In this document: positions 52,104 through 61,780 of the stretch, one piece after another
Layout: each line of letters starts with the position of its first letter
Position numbering within the stretch: the first letter of the stretch is position 1
NCBI GenBank assembly: GCA_017999435.1
Contig: JAGNLV010000004.1
Coordinates: 310,001 to 374,000, forward strand
Length of the DNA: 64,000 nt
Direction of reading: 5' to 3'
Source of the DNA: Candidatus Zixiibacteriota bacterium
GTDB taxonomy: Bacteria; Zixibacteria; MSB-5A5; GN15; FEB-12
The notes under the pieces: generated by a model
The model's database searches: none
Told to the model about the DNA's origin: nothing
The model's input: only the letters and a program-made list of their open reading frames with translations
Made by a program: the position numbers and the translations under genes

Positions 52104-54349
52104 ACCCGCTCCTCGGCCTTCTCGTCTTTCGGATACTCCACGCGGTGGTGGAAGGCGGCGATCAGCACCTGGGCGAAGGCCCGCTTGATCTTGGCCAGAT
52201 CCCGCAGGGTGAGCGGGCACTGGTCCAGTTCTCCCGATTCGAAGCGATCGTTGATGATGCGCTGGATGAGGTTGTCGATCCGCGCGGGCGAGGGGTGGTC
52301 GAGGGTGCGGCTCGCCGCTTCGACCGCATCCGCCAGCATCGCGATCCCCGTCTCGCGCGTCTGCGGTTTCGGCCCCGGGTAGCGGAATTTATCCATCACC
52401 GCCTCCCCGTTGCCGGCCCGCAGGGCCTTGTCGTAGAAATACTTCTGCACCATCGTGCCGTGGTGTTCTTCGATGAAATTCAGCACGTCGTCGGGGATGT
52501 CGGCGGCCTCGCCGAGCGCCCGCCCTTTTTTGACGTGCGAGGAGAGAATGAGCGCCGACATCGAGGGCGAGAGCGACTCGTGTTTCGATTTCACGGACAG
52601 CTGATTTTCGACGAAATACTCTGGGATTTCCATCTTGCCGATATCATGGTAATAGGCGCCGACCCGCGCGAGCAGCGAGTTACCGCCGATCGCCTCCGCC
52701 GCCGCCTCCGAGAGATTGCCGACAATGATCGAGTGGTGATAGGTGCCGGGCGCCTCGAGCGCCAGCCGTTTCAAGAGCGGGTGGTTCAGGTCCGACAGTT
52801 CCAGGAGGGTGATGTCGGTGGTGATCCCGAAAACCGACTCGAAGACGGGGAGAATGCCGATCGCGAGGATCACGCAGGCGAACCCGTTGGCCAGCCCGTA
52901 AGCCATGAGCGCGGGGATTTCGGTTGACGGCGCGAGCTTGAGGTTTTCGACAAAGAGGATGAACACGGCGTAGGCGAAGGCCGTGTAGATCATGATGCGG
53001 AAGAAGTGCGCCCGCCGCCGCACCCGCCGCGCGCTGAACACCGCCACCGTCCCCGCCACCACGGTCATGAACGTCAGCGTGAAATCAAACCGGTGGACGA
53101 TGCCGACCAGGACCGCCAGCACGATGGCCGACAGGACCCCGACCTCGGCGTCGAACAGGATTGTCAGCACGATCGGCAGAAAAGCCACGGGGTAGAGGTA
53201 GACCGAGAGGTTCCACCGGTCGAGGAGGTAGATGAGGAACAACTGGATGGCGTAGACGGTCAGAATGGCGATGAGCCGCTCATTGGAGTAGAACACCTCG
53301 CGGCGGAAGTGGAAGAGAAACAGAAAGAGGGTCGAAAAGGCGCCGAGCACGAGGATGACCCGCGCGATCGCCGGGACCAGGTTCAGCAGCCAGCTCTGCT
53401 CGGCCGCGCGCGCCCGCTGCATCTGCACCAACTGCCGGAGGATGCGCTCCTGCCGCTCGTTCACCCGGCTGCCGGCGCGCACGACCACCGCCCCTTCTTC
53501 GACCGTCTCCTTCACCGTCTGAATCTGCGTGAGCTCCTCGTCGAGCCGCCGCGTGTACTCGGCCATGTTGACGTGGAGGTTGGGCTGGAGGAAGGCCCGG
53601 CCGACGAGGTAGTGGAACTCGACATCGATCGGCTCCGTCGCCGCCAGCCGGTTGAGCGTCGACAGCAGCTGGGCATCGGCCATCTCCAGGAAGAGCAGTT
53701 TGTCGCGGTGGTGGATGTTCTCGCGCTCCCCGCGCCGGATGAGCACGTTTTTGTTCCGGCTCTCGGGGATGGAGTTCTTGCTCGGCAGCACGCCCACCCG
53801 GTAGATATCCTCCTCGTAGATGCGGCGCAGCCGGGTCTCGACGTCGCGCAGGTTGCCCCGCCCCAGGGCGTCGAGAATGGCGCTCCGGGTCAGGCGCGCG
53901 TAGCGCGCCTCGAGGGTGTCGGCGATTTCATCGACGCGCGCCTGCCAGCGCGACAGACGGCTGACCGAGTCGGCCGCGGCGAGGAACCGGTGCAGCCCGC
54001 CGAGCGCCTGCCGCACGGCCGTCGAGTCGTAATCGACCACGAACGGCACCGCCAGCCGGACCATCTCCTCCTCGTCCTCGATCTCCCGCTCCGTCTTGCC
54101 GACCGTGATCGCAAACGGCGCCACCACGTCGGCCGGCGCGACCTCGCCGCGCCGCGGGACATCGAACGGGTCGTAGAGCTCCTCCCCCGGGTAGAGAATG
54201 CCGACGGCCAGGGCCACGGCCGCGAGCATGGCCGCCTTGGTCGCGCGGCTGCGCGCGGTATCGGTGATGGTCAGGCGTGATTCGCTCTGCACTTTCAGCA
54301 GGCGCTTGATCGCACGCTTGATCCGCAGGAGTATCGAAGTGATCAGCAT
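52100..54349 (-). CDS. PgpH-like 7TM-HD phosphodiesterase (cyclic di-AMP)
   Basis: 749 aa: an N-terminal extracytoplasmic 7TMR-HDED-type region (about residues 60-310), a bundle of membrane helices (about 320-510), then a cytoplasmic HD domain with YHHSIIVGNLSEAAAE and GAYYHDIGK. In characterised members (PgpH) the HD domain hydrolyses c-di-AMP. ATG 54349 lies 14 nt after the phoH stop. The cluster of phoH, pgpH, ybeY and corC is widespread. Confidence 0.93.
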   Translation of the reverse strand: MLITSILLRIKRAIKRLLKVQSESRLTITDTARSRATKAAMLAAVALAVGILYPGEELYDPFDVPRRGEVAPADVVAPFAITVGKTEREIEDEEEMVRLAVPFVVDYDSTAVRQALGGLHRFLAAADSVSRLSRWQARVDEIADTLEARYARLTRSAILDALGRGNLRDVETRLRRIYEEDIYRVGVLPSKNSIPESRNKNVLIRRGERENIHHRDKLLFLEMADAQLLSTLNRLAATEPIDVEFHYLVGRAFLQPNLHVNMAEYTRRLDEELTQIQTVKETVEEGAVVVRAGSRVNERQERILRQLVQMQRARAAEQSWLLNLVPAIARVILVLGAFSTLFLFLFHFRREVFYSNERLIAILTVYAIQLFLIYLLDRWNLSVYLYPVAFLPIVLTILFDAEVGVLSAIVLAVLVGIVHRFDFTLTFMTVVAGTVAVFSARRVRRRAHFFRIMIYTAFAYAVFILFVENLKLAPSTEIPALMAYGLANGFACVILAIGILPVFESVFGITTDITLLELSDLNHPLLKRLALEAPGTYHHSIIVGNLSEAAAEAIGGNSLLARVGAYYHDIGKMEIPEYFVENQLSVKSKHESLSPSMSALILSSHVKKGRALGEAADIPDDVLNFIEEHHGTMVQKYFYDKALRAGNGEAVMDKFRYPGPKPQTRETGIAMLADAVEAASRTLDHPSPARIDNLIQRIINDRFESGELDQCPLTLRDLAKIKRAFAQVLIAAFHHRVEYPKDEKAEERV

Positions 54350-54363
54350 GGCCGCCCCGCCCT

Positions 54364-55347
54364 TCAGCGTTTCTTCGACCGGCCCTCGTGGGCCTCGTAG
54401 GCGCGGATGATGTCCTGCACCAGCCGGTGGCGGATCACGTCCCGGTCGGTCAGGTAGATGAACGCGATCCCCTCGATCCCTTTCAGGATCCCCTGGACTT
54501 TCACCAGCCCCGAGCCGCGGCGGTCGGGCAGGTCGATCTGGGTGATGTCGCCCGTGATGATCGCCTTCGACTTCTCGCCGATCCGCGTAAGAAACATTTT
54601 CATCTGCGCCGAGGTGGTGTTCTGGGCTTCGTCGAGCACGACGAAGGCCTCGTTGAGCGTCCGCCCCCGCATGAACGCGAGCGGGGCGATCTCGATGATG
54701 CCGAGCTCCAGAAGGCGGCGGATCTTGTCCGGCTGCATCATGTCGTAGAGGGCGTCGTACACCGGGCGCAGGTACGGGTCGACCTTGGCCCGGATGTCCC
54801 CCGGGAGGAACCCGAGCGACTCGCCCGCCTCAACCGCCGGCCGGGTGAACACAATCCGGTTGACCCGCCCGGCTTTCAGTTCCGCCACCGCCATGGCCAC
54901 CGCGAGGTAGGTCTTGCCGGTCCCCGCAGGCCCGATGGAGAAGACGATGTCGTTCGCGCTCACCGCCTCCACGTACTTCGTCTGCCCGATCGTCATGGGA
55001 CGGATTTCGCGCTTGAGCGAACTGGTCAGCAGCGACTGCGTCGAAATGTCCTGGGCCGGTCCGAGCCCGCTCTCTTTCACCATGACGATGGCGTAGTTGA
55101 GGTACTGCTCGGTCACCGCGTCCCCCTGCTTGATCCGCGTCACCAGGTCATTGAGCAGGCGCACGACCTTCTCGACCACGTCGGGGAGGCCGTCGATGAC
55201 GATCTTGTCGCCGCGGGCGACAATCCGGCAGGCGAACCGCGCCTCGATGATGCGCAGGAACACGTCGTTCTGCCCGAAGAGCAGGCGCTGGTCGATGCCC
55301 TCGATCGTGAAGGACCGGACCACGCTCTCGTCCAGATGGGCATTCAT
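54364..55347 (-). CDS. PhoH-family ATPase
   Basis: 327 aa: KH-like N-terminal part, then a P-loop ATPase with Walker A GPAGTGKTY and DEAQNTTSAQMKMFLTR (Walker B region), and the PhoH GDITQIDLP element. Its cellular role (often RNA-related) is not fully settled. It lies 19 nt downstream of aspS. Confidence 0.93.
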   Translation of the reverse strand: MNAHLDESVVRSFTIEGIDQRLLFGQNDVFLRIIEARFACRIVARGDKIVIDGLPDVVEKVVRLLNDLVTRIKQGDAVTEQYLNYAIVMVKESGLGPAQDISTQSLLTSSLKREIRPMTIGQTKYVEAVSANDIVFSIGPAGTGKTYLAVAMAVAELKAGRVNRIVFTRPAVEAGESLGFLPGDIRAKVDPYLRPVYDALYDMMQPDKIRRLLELGIIEIAPLAFMRGRTLNEAFVVLDEAQNTTSAQMKMFLTRIGEKSKAIITGDITQIDLPDRRGSGLVKVQGILKGIEGIAFIYLTDRDVIRHRLVQDIIRAYEAHEGRSKKR

Positions 55348-55366
55348 ATACGGCGGACCGGTCCGC

Positions 55367-57190
55367 CTACTGCTCCTCCCTGATTGCCAGCCCCAGTTCC
55401 GCCAACTGGTGTGGGTCGATCTCGGCCGGCGAACCGTCCATCAGCGACATCGCGTTGGTCGTCTTGGGAAAGGCGATCACGTCGCGGATGGACTCGCCCC
55501 CGGTCATGAGAGCGGCCAGCCGGTCGAGACCGGCCGCGATGCCGGCGTGGGGGGGCGCACCGTACTCAAGCGCCCGCAGGAGAAATCCGAACATCCGCTC
55601 GGCCCGCTCGTCGTCGATCCCCAGGATGTTGAGGATCCGCTGCTGGAGATCCCGCCGGTTGATCCGCTGACCGCCGGAGGCGATTTCCCAGCCGTTGAGC
55701 ACCAGGTCGTACTGCATCGCCCGGGCCCGCCGCCACGGATGGCCGGGGTCGGACACCGGCAGCGGGCTGGCAAACCCGGCCTCGATCAGCGGCACATCCT
55801 CTTCCATCGGGTGCGATACGATATTGTGCGCCGCCTGTAGGGTGCGCGACTCCTCATCGAATTCAAACAGCGGGAAATCCACGACCCACAGGAACCGCCA
55901 CTCGTTCCGGGCCGCCAGCCGGTGCGCCCGCCCCAGGTGCAGCCGCAACTGCCCGAGGATCGCTTCAGTCTTCGCCGGGCGGTCGGAGACCAGGAACAGG
56001 GCATCGCCGGTCGCGGCTTTGGCCTGGGCGCTCATGGCCGCCGCCGTCGCCTCGCCCAGGAATTTCAGGATCGGCGATTTGTCGCCTTCCGCGGTCCTCA
56101 GAATATACGCAAGCCCCCCGGCCCCTTGTTGCTTCGCCAGCTCGGTCAACTCGTCGAGCTGTTTGCGCGAGTATGCGGCTCCGCCCGACAGCACGATCCC
56201 CTTGATCACGCCGCCGCGCGCCGCGTTCTCCCGGAACACCTTGAATTCCGACGCCCCCGCGATCTCGGTGAGGTCGACAATCTCCATGCCAAAGCGGAGG
56301 TCGGGTTTGTCGATTCCCCAGCGGCTGATGGCCTCGGCATAGGTGTAGCGCGGAAACGGCGTCGCCACGGCCGCCCCTGCCAGGTTCTCGAACACGTTCG
56401 CCATCAGGCCCTCGATGACCGCGAACACGTCCTCGGGCGTCGCGAACGAGAGCTCGACGTCGATCTGCGTGTGTTCGGGCTGGCGGTCGCTGCGCAGATC
56501 CTCGTCGCGCAGGCACCGCGCGATCTGGAAATACTTGTCGAAGCCCGCGATCATGAGGATCTGCTTGAACAACTGCGGCGACTGCGGAAGGGCGTAGAAG
56601 CGGCCGTGGTGGACGCGGCTCGGCACCACGTAGTCGCGCGCCCCTTCCGGCGTCGAGCGAATCAGCAGGGGAGTCTCGATCTCCAGGAAGTCCTGCGCGC
56701 TCATGTATTTGCGCACACACATGGTCAGATCATGGCGGAACCGGATGCGCTCCTGCAGCGGCCCCCGCCGCAAATCCAGATACCGGTACTCCAGGCGCAG
56801 CTTCTCGCTCGCGCTCGTCTCCTCCTCAATCTCAAACGGCGGCGTCTTCGATTCCGAAAGGATCCAGAAGGCCTCGGCCACCACCTCGATCCCGCCCGTG
56901 AGCATGCGCTCGTTCGCCGTCCCCTCCGGGCGGTGCCGCACTTTCCCCGTGACCGCCACGACGTACTCATGGCGGACACGCTGCGCCTCGGCCAGCATGT
57001 CCTTGTCGAACGTTTCCGGGTTGATCACCACCTGGGTGATGCCGTAGCGGTCGCGCAGGTCCAGAAAAAACAGCCCGCCCAGGTTTCGGTAACTGTTGAC
57101 CCATCCGTTAAGCCTGACGGTTGTGCCGACATGAGCGGGGCGCAATTCCCCACAGGAGTGGGTGCGTTTCACTTCCGAAAATTTGACCAC
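55367..57190 (-). CDS. aspS: Aspartate-tRNA ligase
   Basis: 607 aa class II synthetase: anticodon-binding OB fold with RPAHVGTTVRLNGWVNS, motif 2 (QIARCLRDEDLRSDRQPEHTQ) and motif 3 (PHAGIAAGLDRL), with the bacterial insertion domain present. It charges tRNA-Asp, or also tRNA-Asn if non-discriminating; asnB alone does not decide this. GTG start is assumed; the ribosome site AAGGAG is 13 nt away, so the true start could be an ATT or CTG codon closer to it, or the GTG at residue 7 (VKRTHSCGEL). Confidence 0.94.
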   Translation of the reverse strand: MVKFSEVKRTHSCGELRPAHVGTTVRLNGWVNSYRNLGGLFFLDLRDRYGITQVVINPETFDKDMLAEAQRVRHEYVVAVTGKVRHRPEGTANERMLTGGIEVVAEAFWILSESKTPPFEIEEETSASEKLRLEYRYLDLRRGPLQERIRFRHDLTMCVRKYMSAQDFLEIETPLLIRSTPEGARDYVVPSRVHHGRFYALPQSPQLFKQILMIAGFDKYFQIARCLRDEDLRSDRQPEHTQIDVELSFATPEDVFAVIEGLMANVFENLAGAAVATPFPRYTYAEAISRWGIDKPDLRFGMEIVDLTEIAGASEFKVFRENAARGGVIKGIVLSGGAAYSRKQLDELTELAKQQGAGGLAYILRTAEGDKSPILKFLGEATAAAMSAQAKAATGDALFLVSDRPAKTEAILGQLRLHLGRAHRLAARNEWRFLWVVDFPLFEFDEESRTLQAAHNIVSHPMEEDVPLIEAGFASPLPVSDPGHPWRRARAMQYDLVLNGWEIASGGQRINRRDLQQRILNILGIDDERAERMFGFLLRALEYGAPPHAGIAAGLDRLAALMTGGESIRDVIAFPKTTNAMSLMDGSPAEIDPHQLAELGLAIREEQ

Positions 57191-57586
57191 CAGAGAAATT
57201 TAACTCCTTGCTGTCAAAATATTTATCGGCACGTTCGGGCCCAAGGTTCAGGCCGCCGGCGCCGCTGACGTACCGGGAAAGTACACTCCCCCCGACCGAA
57301 TGTCAAGGTTGCCGGTTCCCCGACCGGACAGACCCGGCGGCCGCCGCCCCTCCCTATGGTGCCGCCACGGACCTTATGCCCGGCGACATCGGATTGACAG
57401 GGAGCCGGCACCTGTCGGTGGCATCAATTGATTTGCCCGGCCTCAAGCGGGTAACTGGCCCGGTGACGGCCTGAGTCACCGGCAGCGTCGCACTCCGGGG
57501 TACGGAGGGATCTCCTGTTGACAATCTCGCAGGCCGTCACGTATACTCTCCTTCATGGTTAACCGGTTGCGACCGATAGAATTACT
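57191..57586. other. Divergent intergenic region between aspS and the PTS IIA gene
   Basis: 396 nt. On the left a short AT-rich patch (57195-57225) is the likely aspS promoter area. On the right is the PTS IIA promoter. The middle 57240-57500 is GC-rich and holds nothing recognised. A GGTTAACC palindrome occurs at 57558-57565, between the promoter and the start codon. Confidence 0.4.
57518..57547 (+). promoter_or_regulatory. sigma70-type promoter of the PTS IIA gene
   Basis: TTGACA (57518-57523), 18-nt spacer, TATACT (57542-57547): 6/6 and 5/6 consensus. The predicted start is about 33 nt before the ATG at 57587. Confidence 0.8.
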
Positions 57587-58087
57587 ATGAATATCTCGCG
57601 CTACATGACGGAAGATGCGGTCAAACTGGAAATGGAGACCGTCATCGATCCGCCCGAGGAGGGCCAGTCGATTGAACGCTGGCGGGAGCAGGCCAAGTCC
57701 CTGATCCTCCTCGAGCTGGTCGACCTCCTGAACGAGACTCACCGCGTCGGCAACCGCAACAAGCTCCTCATCGACTTTGTCAACCGCGAGAAAAAAGCTT
57801 CGACCGCGATCGGCCACGGCATCGCCTTTCCCCACATTCGCTCCATGCAGGCCACCGAGTTCATGATCGCGTTTGCCCGTTCCCATACCGGCTACGACTA
57901 CGGCGCTCCCGACTCGGCGCCGGTCCGCCTTTTTTTCATCATGGCCGCCCCGCCCTACGAAGACAACCTCTACCTCAAGGTCTTCAAGGCCCTCGCGGAG
58001 ATGCTGCAGTACGAGTCATTTCGCGAGGAGCTGCTCAGCGTTACCTCGCCCGGCGAAGTTCTCCGCGCCATCCGCGCGATGGAGTGA
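57587..58087 (+). CDS. PTS IIA-type (PtsN/fructose-like) protein
   Basis: 166 aa. PTS EIIA type-2 domain with predicted phospho-histidine His83 in GHGIAFPHIRS, and REKKASTAIG upstream, as in nitrogen-PTS and fructose IIA proteins. There are no other PTS genes here, so a regulatory role like PtsN is more likely than sugar uptake. It is a single gene driven by the promoter above. Confidence 0.85.
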   Translation: MNISRYMTEDAVKLEMETVIDPPEEGQSIERWREQAKSLILLELVDLLNETHRVGNRNKLLIDFVNREKKASTAIGHGIAFPHIRSMQATEFMIAFARSHTGYDYGAPDSAPVRLFFIMAAPPYEDNLYLKVFKALAEMLQYESFREELLSVTSPGEVLRAIRAME

Positions 58088-58111
58088 GAATCGGCGGGCA
58101 TCACCGGCAAG

Positions 58112-58139
58112 AGAAAACCGGGCCCCGAGGGACCCGGTT
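58112..58139 (-). terminator. Terminator of the M6 protease gene
   Basis: Stem of AACCGGG paired with CCCGGTT (58116-58122 and 58133-58139), with further GC pairs inside around one mismatch. On the minus strand T-rich TTTTCTCTT follows. It lies between two convergent genes. Confidence 0.65.
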
Positions 58140-58165
58140 CGGCAAAAGTCAAACTGGCGCAAGGC

Positions 58166-61100
58166 TCACGGACACGGCGCCGGCGCCGCCCCGCCCCGGA
58201 AGAGGTAGCCGACCAGGAGCGTCAGGTCCGACACCTTGATCTCACCGTCCCCGTTGGCGTCCCCGTGCTCGGCGCAGACCGGCGGCACGCCCCCGCGGAA
58301 GAGGTAGCCGACCAGCAGCGTCACATCGCTGACCTTGATTGAACCGTCGTTATCGTAGTCGCCGCGCCGGGTGCAGCAGCCCGTCGTCTGGGTGGTTAGG
58401 CGAAAAGTCTCGGTTGACACCGTCATGCCCGAGAAGCGGTCGCGGGCTTCCACTTTCCAGAAATACCGCGTGCCTTCGTCGAGCGGGCTGAACAGCACGA
58501 CTGTGGTCTCGGCCAGCTGCACGTAATCATACAGGGCGAACAGCGAATCCTCCGAATACTTGAGCGTGTACGAGACGGCGTCGCCCAGGTCGCCGTCGGT
58601 CGAGGCCTGCCAGACAAAGGTCGGGTGCACGGCGACCGTGTCTCCGTTGGCCGGCGCGAGAAGCGAGAAGGCCGCCGGGGCCTGGTTCACGGCGTTGACG
58701 AGGAATGTCCCCACGGCCGACCACGGGCTGTACTCGTAGCCGTCCCAGGCCCGCGCCCGCCACCAGTATCGGGCGTCGTCCGCTAGCGGCGTCGACACCG
58801 TCCACACCGTGTGCGGGGGCGCCTGCGTGACCCCGGCGGCGGCCGCCACCACCGTCGTCAATCCCTGGTCGGCGTACACGGCGAACTCGTACGTCTGCAC
58901 GTCCCCATCGGGGTCGGTGGTGTTGGTGACCTTGAGCGTAGGCGTCGCCGTCGTCACCAGCGAATCCTGCGCCGGCGCCACGAGGAGTCCCGAGGCGCTC
59001 ACGGCGTTCATTCCGAACTCCAGGCGTTCCCACTCGGACCAGCTCGCGCCATTGGACACGCGCACCCGGAAGACATAATCCTGGCCGTCCGCCAGCGGCG
59101 CGCCCGCGTACACAGCCGAGGTGTCGGCGCCGGCGGCCGCCCCCGGCGACCACATGTCATCGGCGTTGAAACAGAGATCCCCCGTCCCCACCTGGACCTC
59201 GTATGCGACCGCCGGGCCCCCGGCCGTGTCGACCACGCTCCACGAGAACTCCGGCGTGTGGTCGACCAGCCGGAGCGGCGAGGTTCCGCCGCCCACCGCC
59301 ACCGCCGTGATCGACGGATTCTGCGACACGGAGTCGGCGGCAAAGAAGTCGAGCACCCGCTGCAGCACCATCTGCTTCGTCGCGTAACCGTTGGCGACAT
59401 ACCCGTCGGCGACGCCCTCAAGACCGAAGCTCGCCAGCACGATCTTGTAGGACCCCGCCCAGGAGAGCATCGTCACGCCGCCCACCGGCAGCTCAAACTC
59501 GGCCGCCGACCCGTTGATCGCCGTCATCTTCTGCGGGTCGTCCTGGTTGTCCCCCACGTTGTATCGCAGCTTGTAGCCGTCACCGATCGCGCTCCCCGCC
59601 GCCCCGTTCATGATCGGGTAGTACTGATCCCCAAGGTAGCCGGCCTTGAGGTAGTTGCTCAGGAACGACGGGGCGTCCCCGTTCAACTCCCGAACAATGA
59701 CCTGACCGGTGAGGAACAGATTGCCGCCGTTGTCGAGGAAGGTTGTCATCGCGGCCACATCCGCCGCCGAGAGCACGTCCGGGCGGTCGTCGCCGGTGAA
59801 CCAGACGACAATCGCGTAGCGCGATAGGGTGTCGGCCGGCGGCGTTCCAGACACCGCCTTCGTCCATTTGGCGAACGGCACGCGCAATCCGAAGAGCGCC
59901 TGTTCGTACGCCTGGTTCCAGTTGGCCCCGTTGTCGTCGTCCACCAGCAGCACTTCCGGGCCGCCGACGTGCAGTTCGAACCCGTAGGTGCGCTCCGCAC
60001 CGAGCTGGTCGGCATCGACCGTCAGGAAGAACGAGTCGATGCACGGCGAGAAATCGGCCGGCACGTCGAAGATGATCGGATTGAGGGCATTGCCGCCGGT
60101 GCCGCCCGACCCGGCCACGGCCCCGATGTTGACTGTGGGAGTGATGAATACGATATCGTTGTTGTCCGCTGTCAGCGTCCCCGTCACGTTGGTGGCCGTC
60201 GCCCAGGCATTCTGCAGCGTGAAGGTGAAGGTCATGCGCTCTCCGGTCTCGACAATTCCGTTGCCGTTGCCGAAAGCCGCATCCGAAAACACGCCCGATA
60301 GCAGTTGGAAGCGCGGGCGCGTGAGGGCGATGTCGAAGCCGGCGGTCATGACCGAGTCGGAGGCCGAGATGGTCCACACCGCGGTTCCGGTGACGGCGCC
60401 GCCGTAGGCCCGGGTGTTGGGCGTTGACAGATCGTCGAAATCCGCCTTAGTCCCGGCCGACCAGACGTCGCCGCCGTCCCCCTGGTTGGCGCCGCTCTCG
60501 AGCTCAAACTCGCCGTCGGCCTGCTCCACCGCCACTTTGGGATGGTTCTCATCCCAGTTCCCGCCGATGGTCTCGTCGATGTGGTAGATGAGCAGTCCTG
60601 AGCCAGGGATGCCGACGTCGTACCCGGTTCGCCGCCGGTTCTCGATCACGAAATACTGCGACCCGACGGCTCCATTGGTCCACAGCCGGTAGGCGGCCGG
60701 CTCGTGGTAGCTGCTCGGGATGGCGACATTTTCGGCGCCGGCGGTGATGTTCGTCAGGGTCAAGAACCCGAGCTCCTTCTTGCACCACGCATCCATAAAG
60801 GCCGGTTTACGTCCTCCGATATTCCAGCTCCCCCCCGCCATGAGCGACCAGTCGCCGATGCCCGAGGACGAATAGTCGCCGTCGTACAGATCGGGTAGGC
60901 CGATAAAGTGGCCGTACTCATGCGCGTACACGCCCATTGTCGACAGGCCGGTGGCCGAGTTTTCCTCCGGCTCGGTCGTGTAGGAGCTGATGGTCACGCC
61001 GTCCAGGTACTGGGAGGTGCGCAGACTCCACATGTGCGAGTGAATGTCGTTGGGATCCCCCGTCTGCTCGTATCCGGTGCCGGAGTGGACGATGAACACG

Positions 61101-61726
61101 CCGTCCACCCAGCCGTTGCCATCAGCGTCAAACATCGAATAGTTCACTAGCGGGTCGGCCAAAAGCACCGCATCCTCGGCCATTTTCTGCGCATTCTGCG
61201 GGTAGGTCCCGAACCCCTTCTGGCCGTCGACATAGTAGGCGTACGTCTGAGGCGCCCGGACCCAGCCGACCACCTGTCCTTGCATGATGAACGTGCCGTA
61301 GGAGTTGTCCCGATAGAACTCGGCCATCGAGTAGTGGTTGTCGCCCGGGTCAAACGAGAACAACAAGTGCATGAAATCGGCGGGCTGACCGTACACCAGT
61401 CCCCCCGAGGCCGGCTGGTCGGAAAAATCGACGAGGATCACGAGCACGCGGAAGGTGTCGACCGCCCCAGGCGCGAGTTGGAAGGCCTGGCCGGCGGCTT
61501 TGTCCGGCGATCCGATGCTCGGGTTGGGCGCCCAGACCCCCTGGGCGCGGGCTTCCTTGAGGCTCGCCGCCACCAGCGGCAGCTCACCCGAGGCCCGCAA
61601 CTTCTCCACAAGCTCCGGCGCCAGCGGCATCGCGCGGGGCGCATCGACAACCGCAAGCGGAAGCAGAGCCGCAATGGCGAGTAACAGACTGGCAGTTAAG
61701 CGTCGGCGGGTACGAGAGGTAGGCAA
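58166..61726 (-). CDS. Secreted M6-family metalloprotease with Ig/Fn3-like repeats and dockerin-like tail
   Basis: 1186 aa. TTG start with AGGAGG seven nt upstream; signal peptide (RRRLTASLLLAIAALLPLAV). The peptidase M6 (immune inhibitor A-like) domain has zinc motif HEYGHFIGLPD with His269, Glu270, His273. A variable-type domain with VLLVDDDNGANW follows, then several fibronectin-like repeats (about residues 800-1110) and a dockerin-like C-terminus with two calcium loops (GDYDNDGSIKVSD and GDANGDGEIKVSD, each followed by YLFRGG). It probably degrades external proteins while anchored via dockerin. Confidence 0.9.
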   Translation of the reverse strand: MPTSRTRRRLTASLLLAIAALLPLAVVDAPRAMPLAPELVEKLRASGELPLVAASLKEARAQGVWAPNPSIGSPDKAAGQAFQLAPGAVDTFRVLVILVDFSDQPASGGLVYGQPADFMHLLFSFDPGDNHYSMAEFYRDNSYGTFIMQGQVVGWVRAPQTYAYYVDGQKGFGTYPQNAQKMAEDAVLLADPLVNYSMFDADGNGWVDGVFIVHSGTGYEQTGDPNDIHSHMWSLRTSQYLDGVTISSYTTEPEENSATGLSTMGVYAHEYGHFIGLPDLYDGDYSSSGIGDWSLMAGGSWNIGGRKPAFMDAWCKKELGFLTLTNITAGAENVAIPSSYHEPAAYRLWTNGAVGSQYFVIENRRRTGYDVGIPGSGLLIYHIDETIGGNWDENHPKVAVEQADGEFELESGANQGDGGDVWSAGTKADFDDLSTPNTRAYGGAVTGTAVWTISASDSVMTAGFDIALTRPRFQLLSGVFSDAAFGNGNGIVETGERMTFTFTLQNAWATATNVTGTLTADNNDIVFITPTVNIGAVAGSGGTGGNALNPIIFDVPADFSPCIDSFFLTVDADQLGAERTYGFELHVGGPEVLLVDDDNGANWNQAYEQALFGLRVPFAKWTKAVSGTPPADTLSRYAIVVWFTGDDRPDVLSAADVAAMTTFLDNGGNLFLTGQVIVRELNGDAPSFLSNYLKAGYLGDQYYPIMNGAAGSAIGDGYKLRYNVGDNQDDPQKMTAINGSAAEFELPVGGVTMLSWAGSYKIVLASFGLEGVADGYVANGYATKQMVLQRVLDFFAADSVSQNPSITAVAVGGGTSPLRLVDHTPEFSWSVVDTAGGPAVAYEVQVGTGDLCFNADDMWSPGAAAGADTSAVYAGAPLADGQDYVFRVRVSNGASWSEWERLEFGMNAVSASGLLVAPAQDSLVTTATPTLKVTNTTDPDGDVQTYEFAVYADQGLTTVVAAAAGVTQAPPHTVWTVSTPLADDARYWWRARAWDGYEYSPWSAVGTFLVNAVNQAPAAFSLLAPANGDTVAVHPTFVWQASTDGDLGDAVSYTLKYSEDSLFALYDYVQLAETTVVLFSPLDEGTRYFWKVEARDRFSGMTVSTETFRLTTQTTGCCTRRGDYDNDGSIKVSDVTLLVGYLFRGGVPPVCAEHGDANGDGEIKVSDLTLLVGYLFRGGAAPAPCP

Positions 61727-61780
61727 GATATCTCCTCCTGAACAACTCTTTCTTTCAAAATACTTTATCGGCCGGAATTG

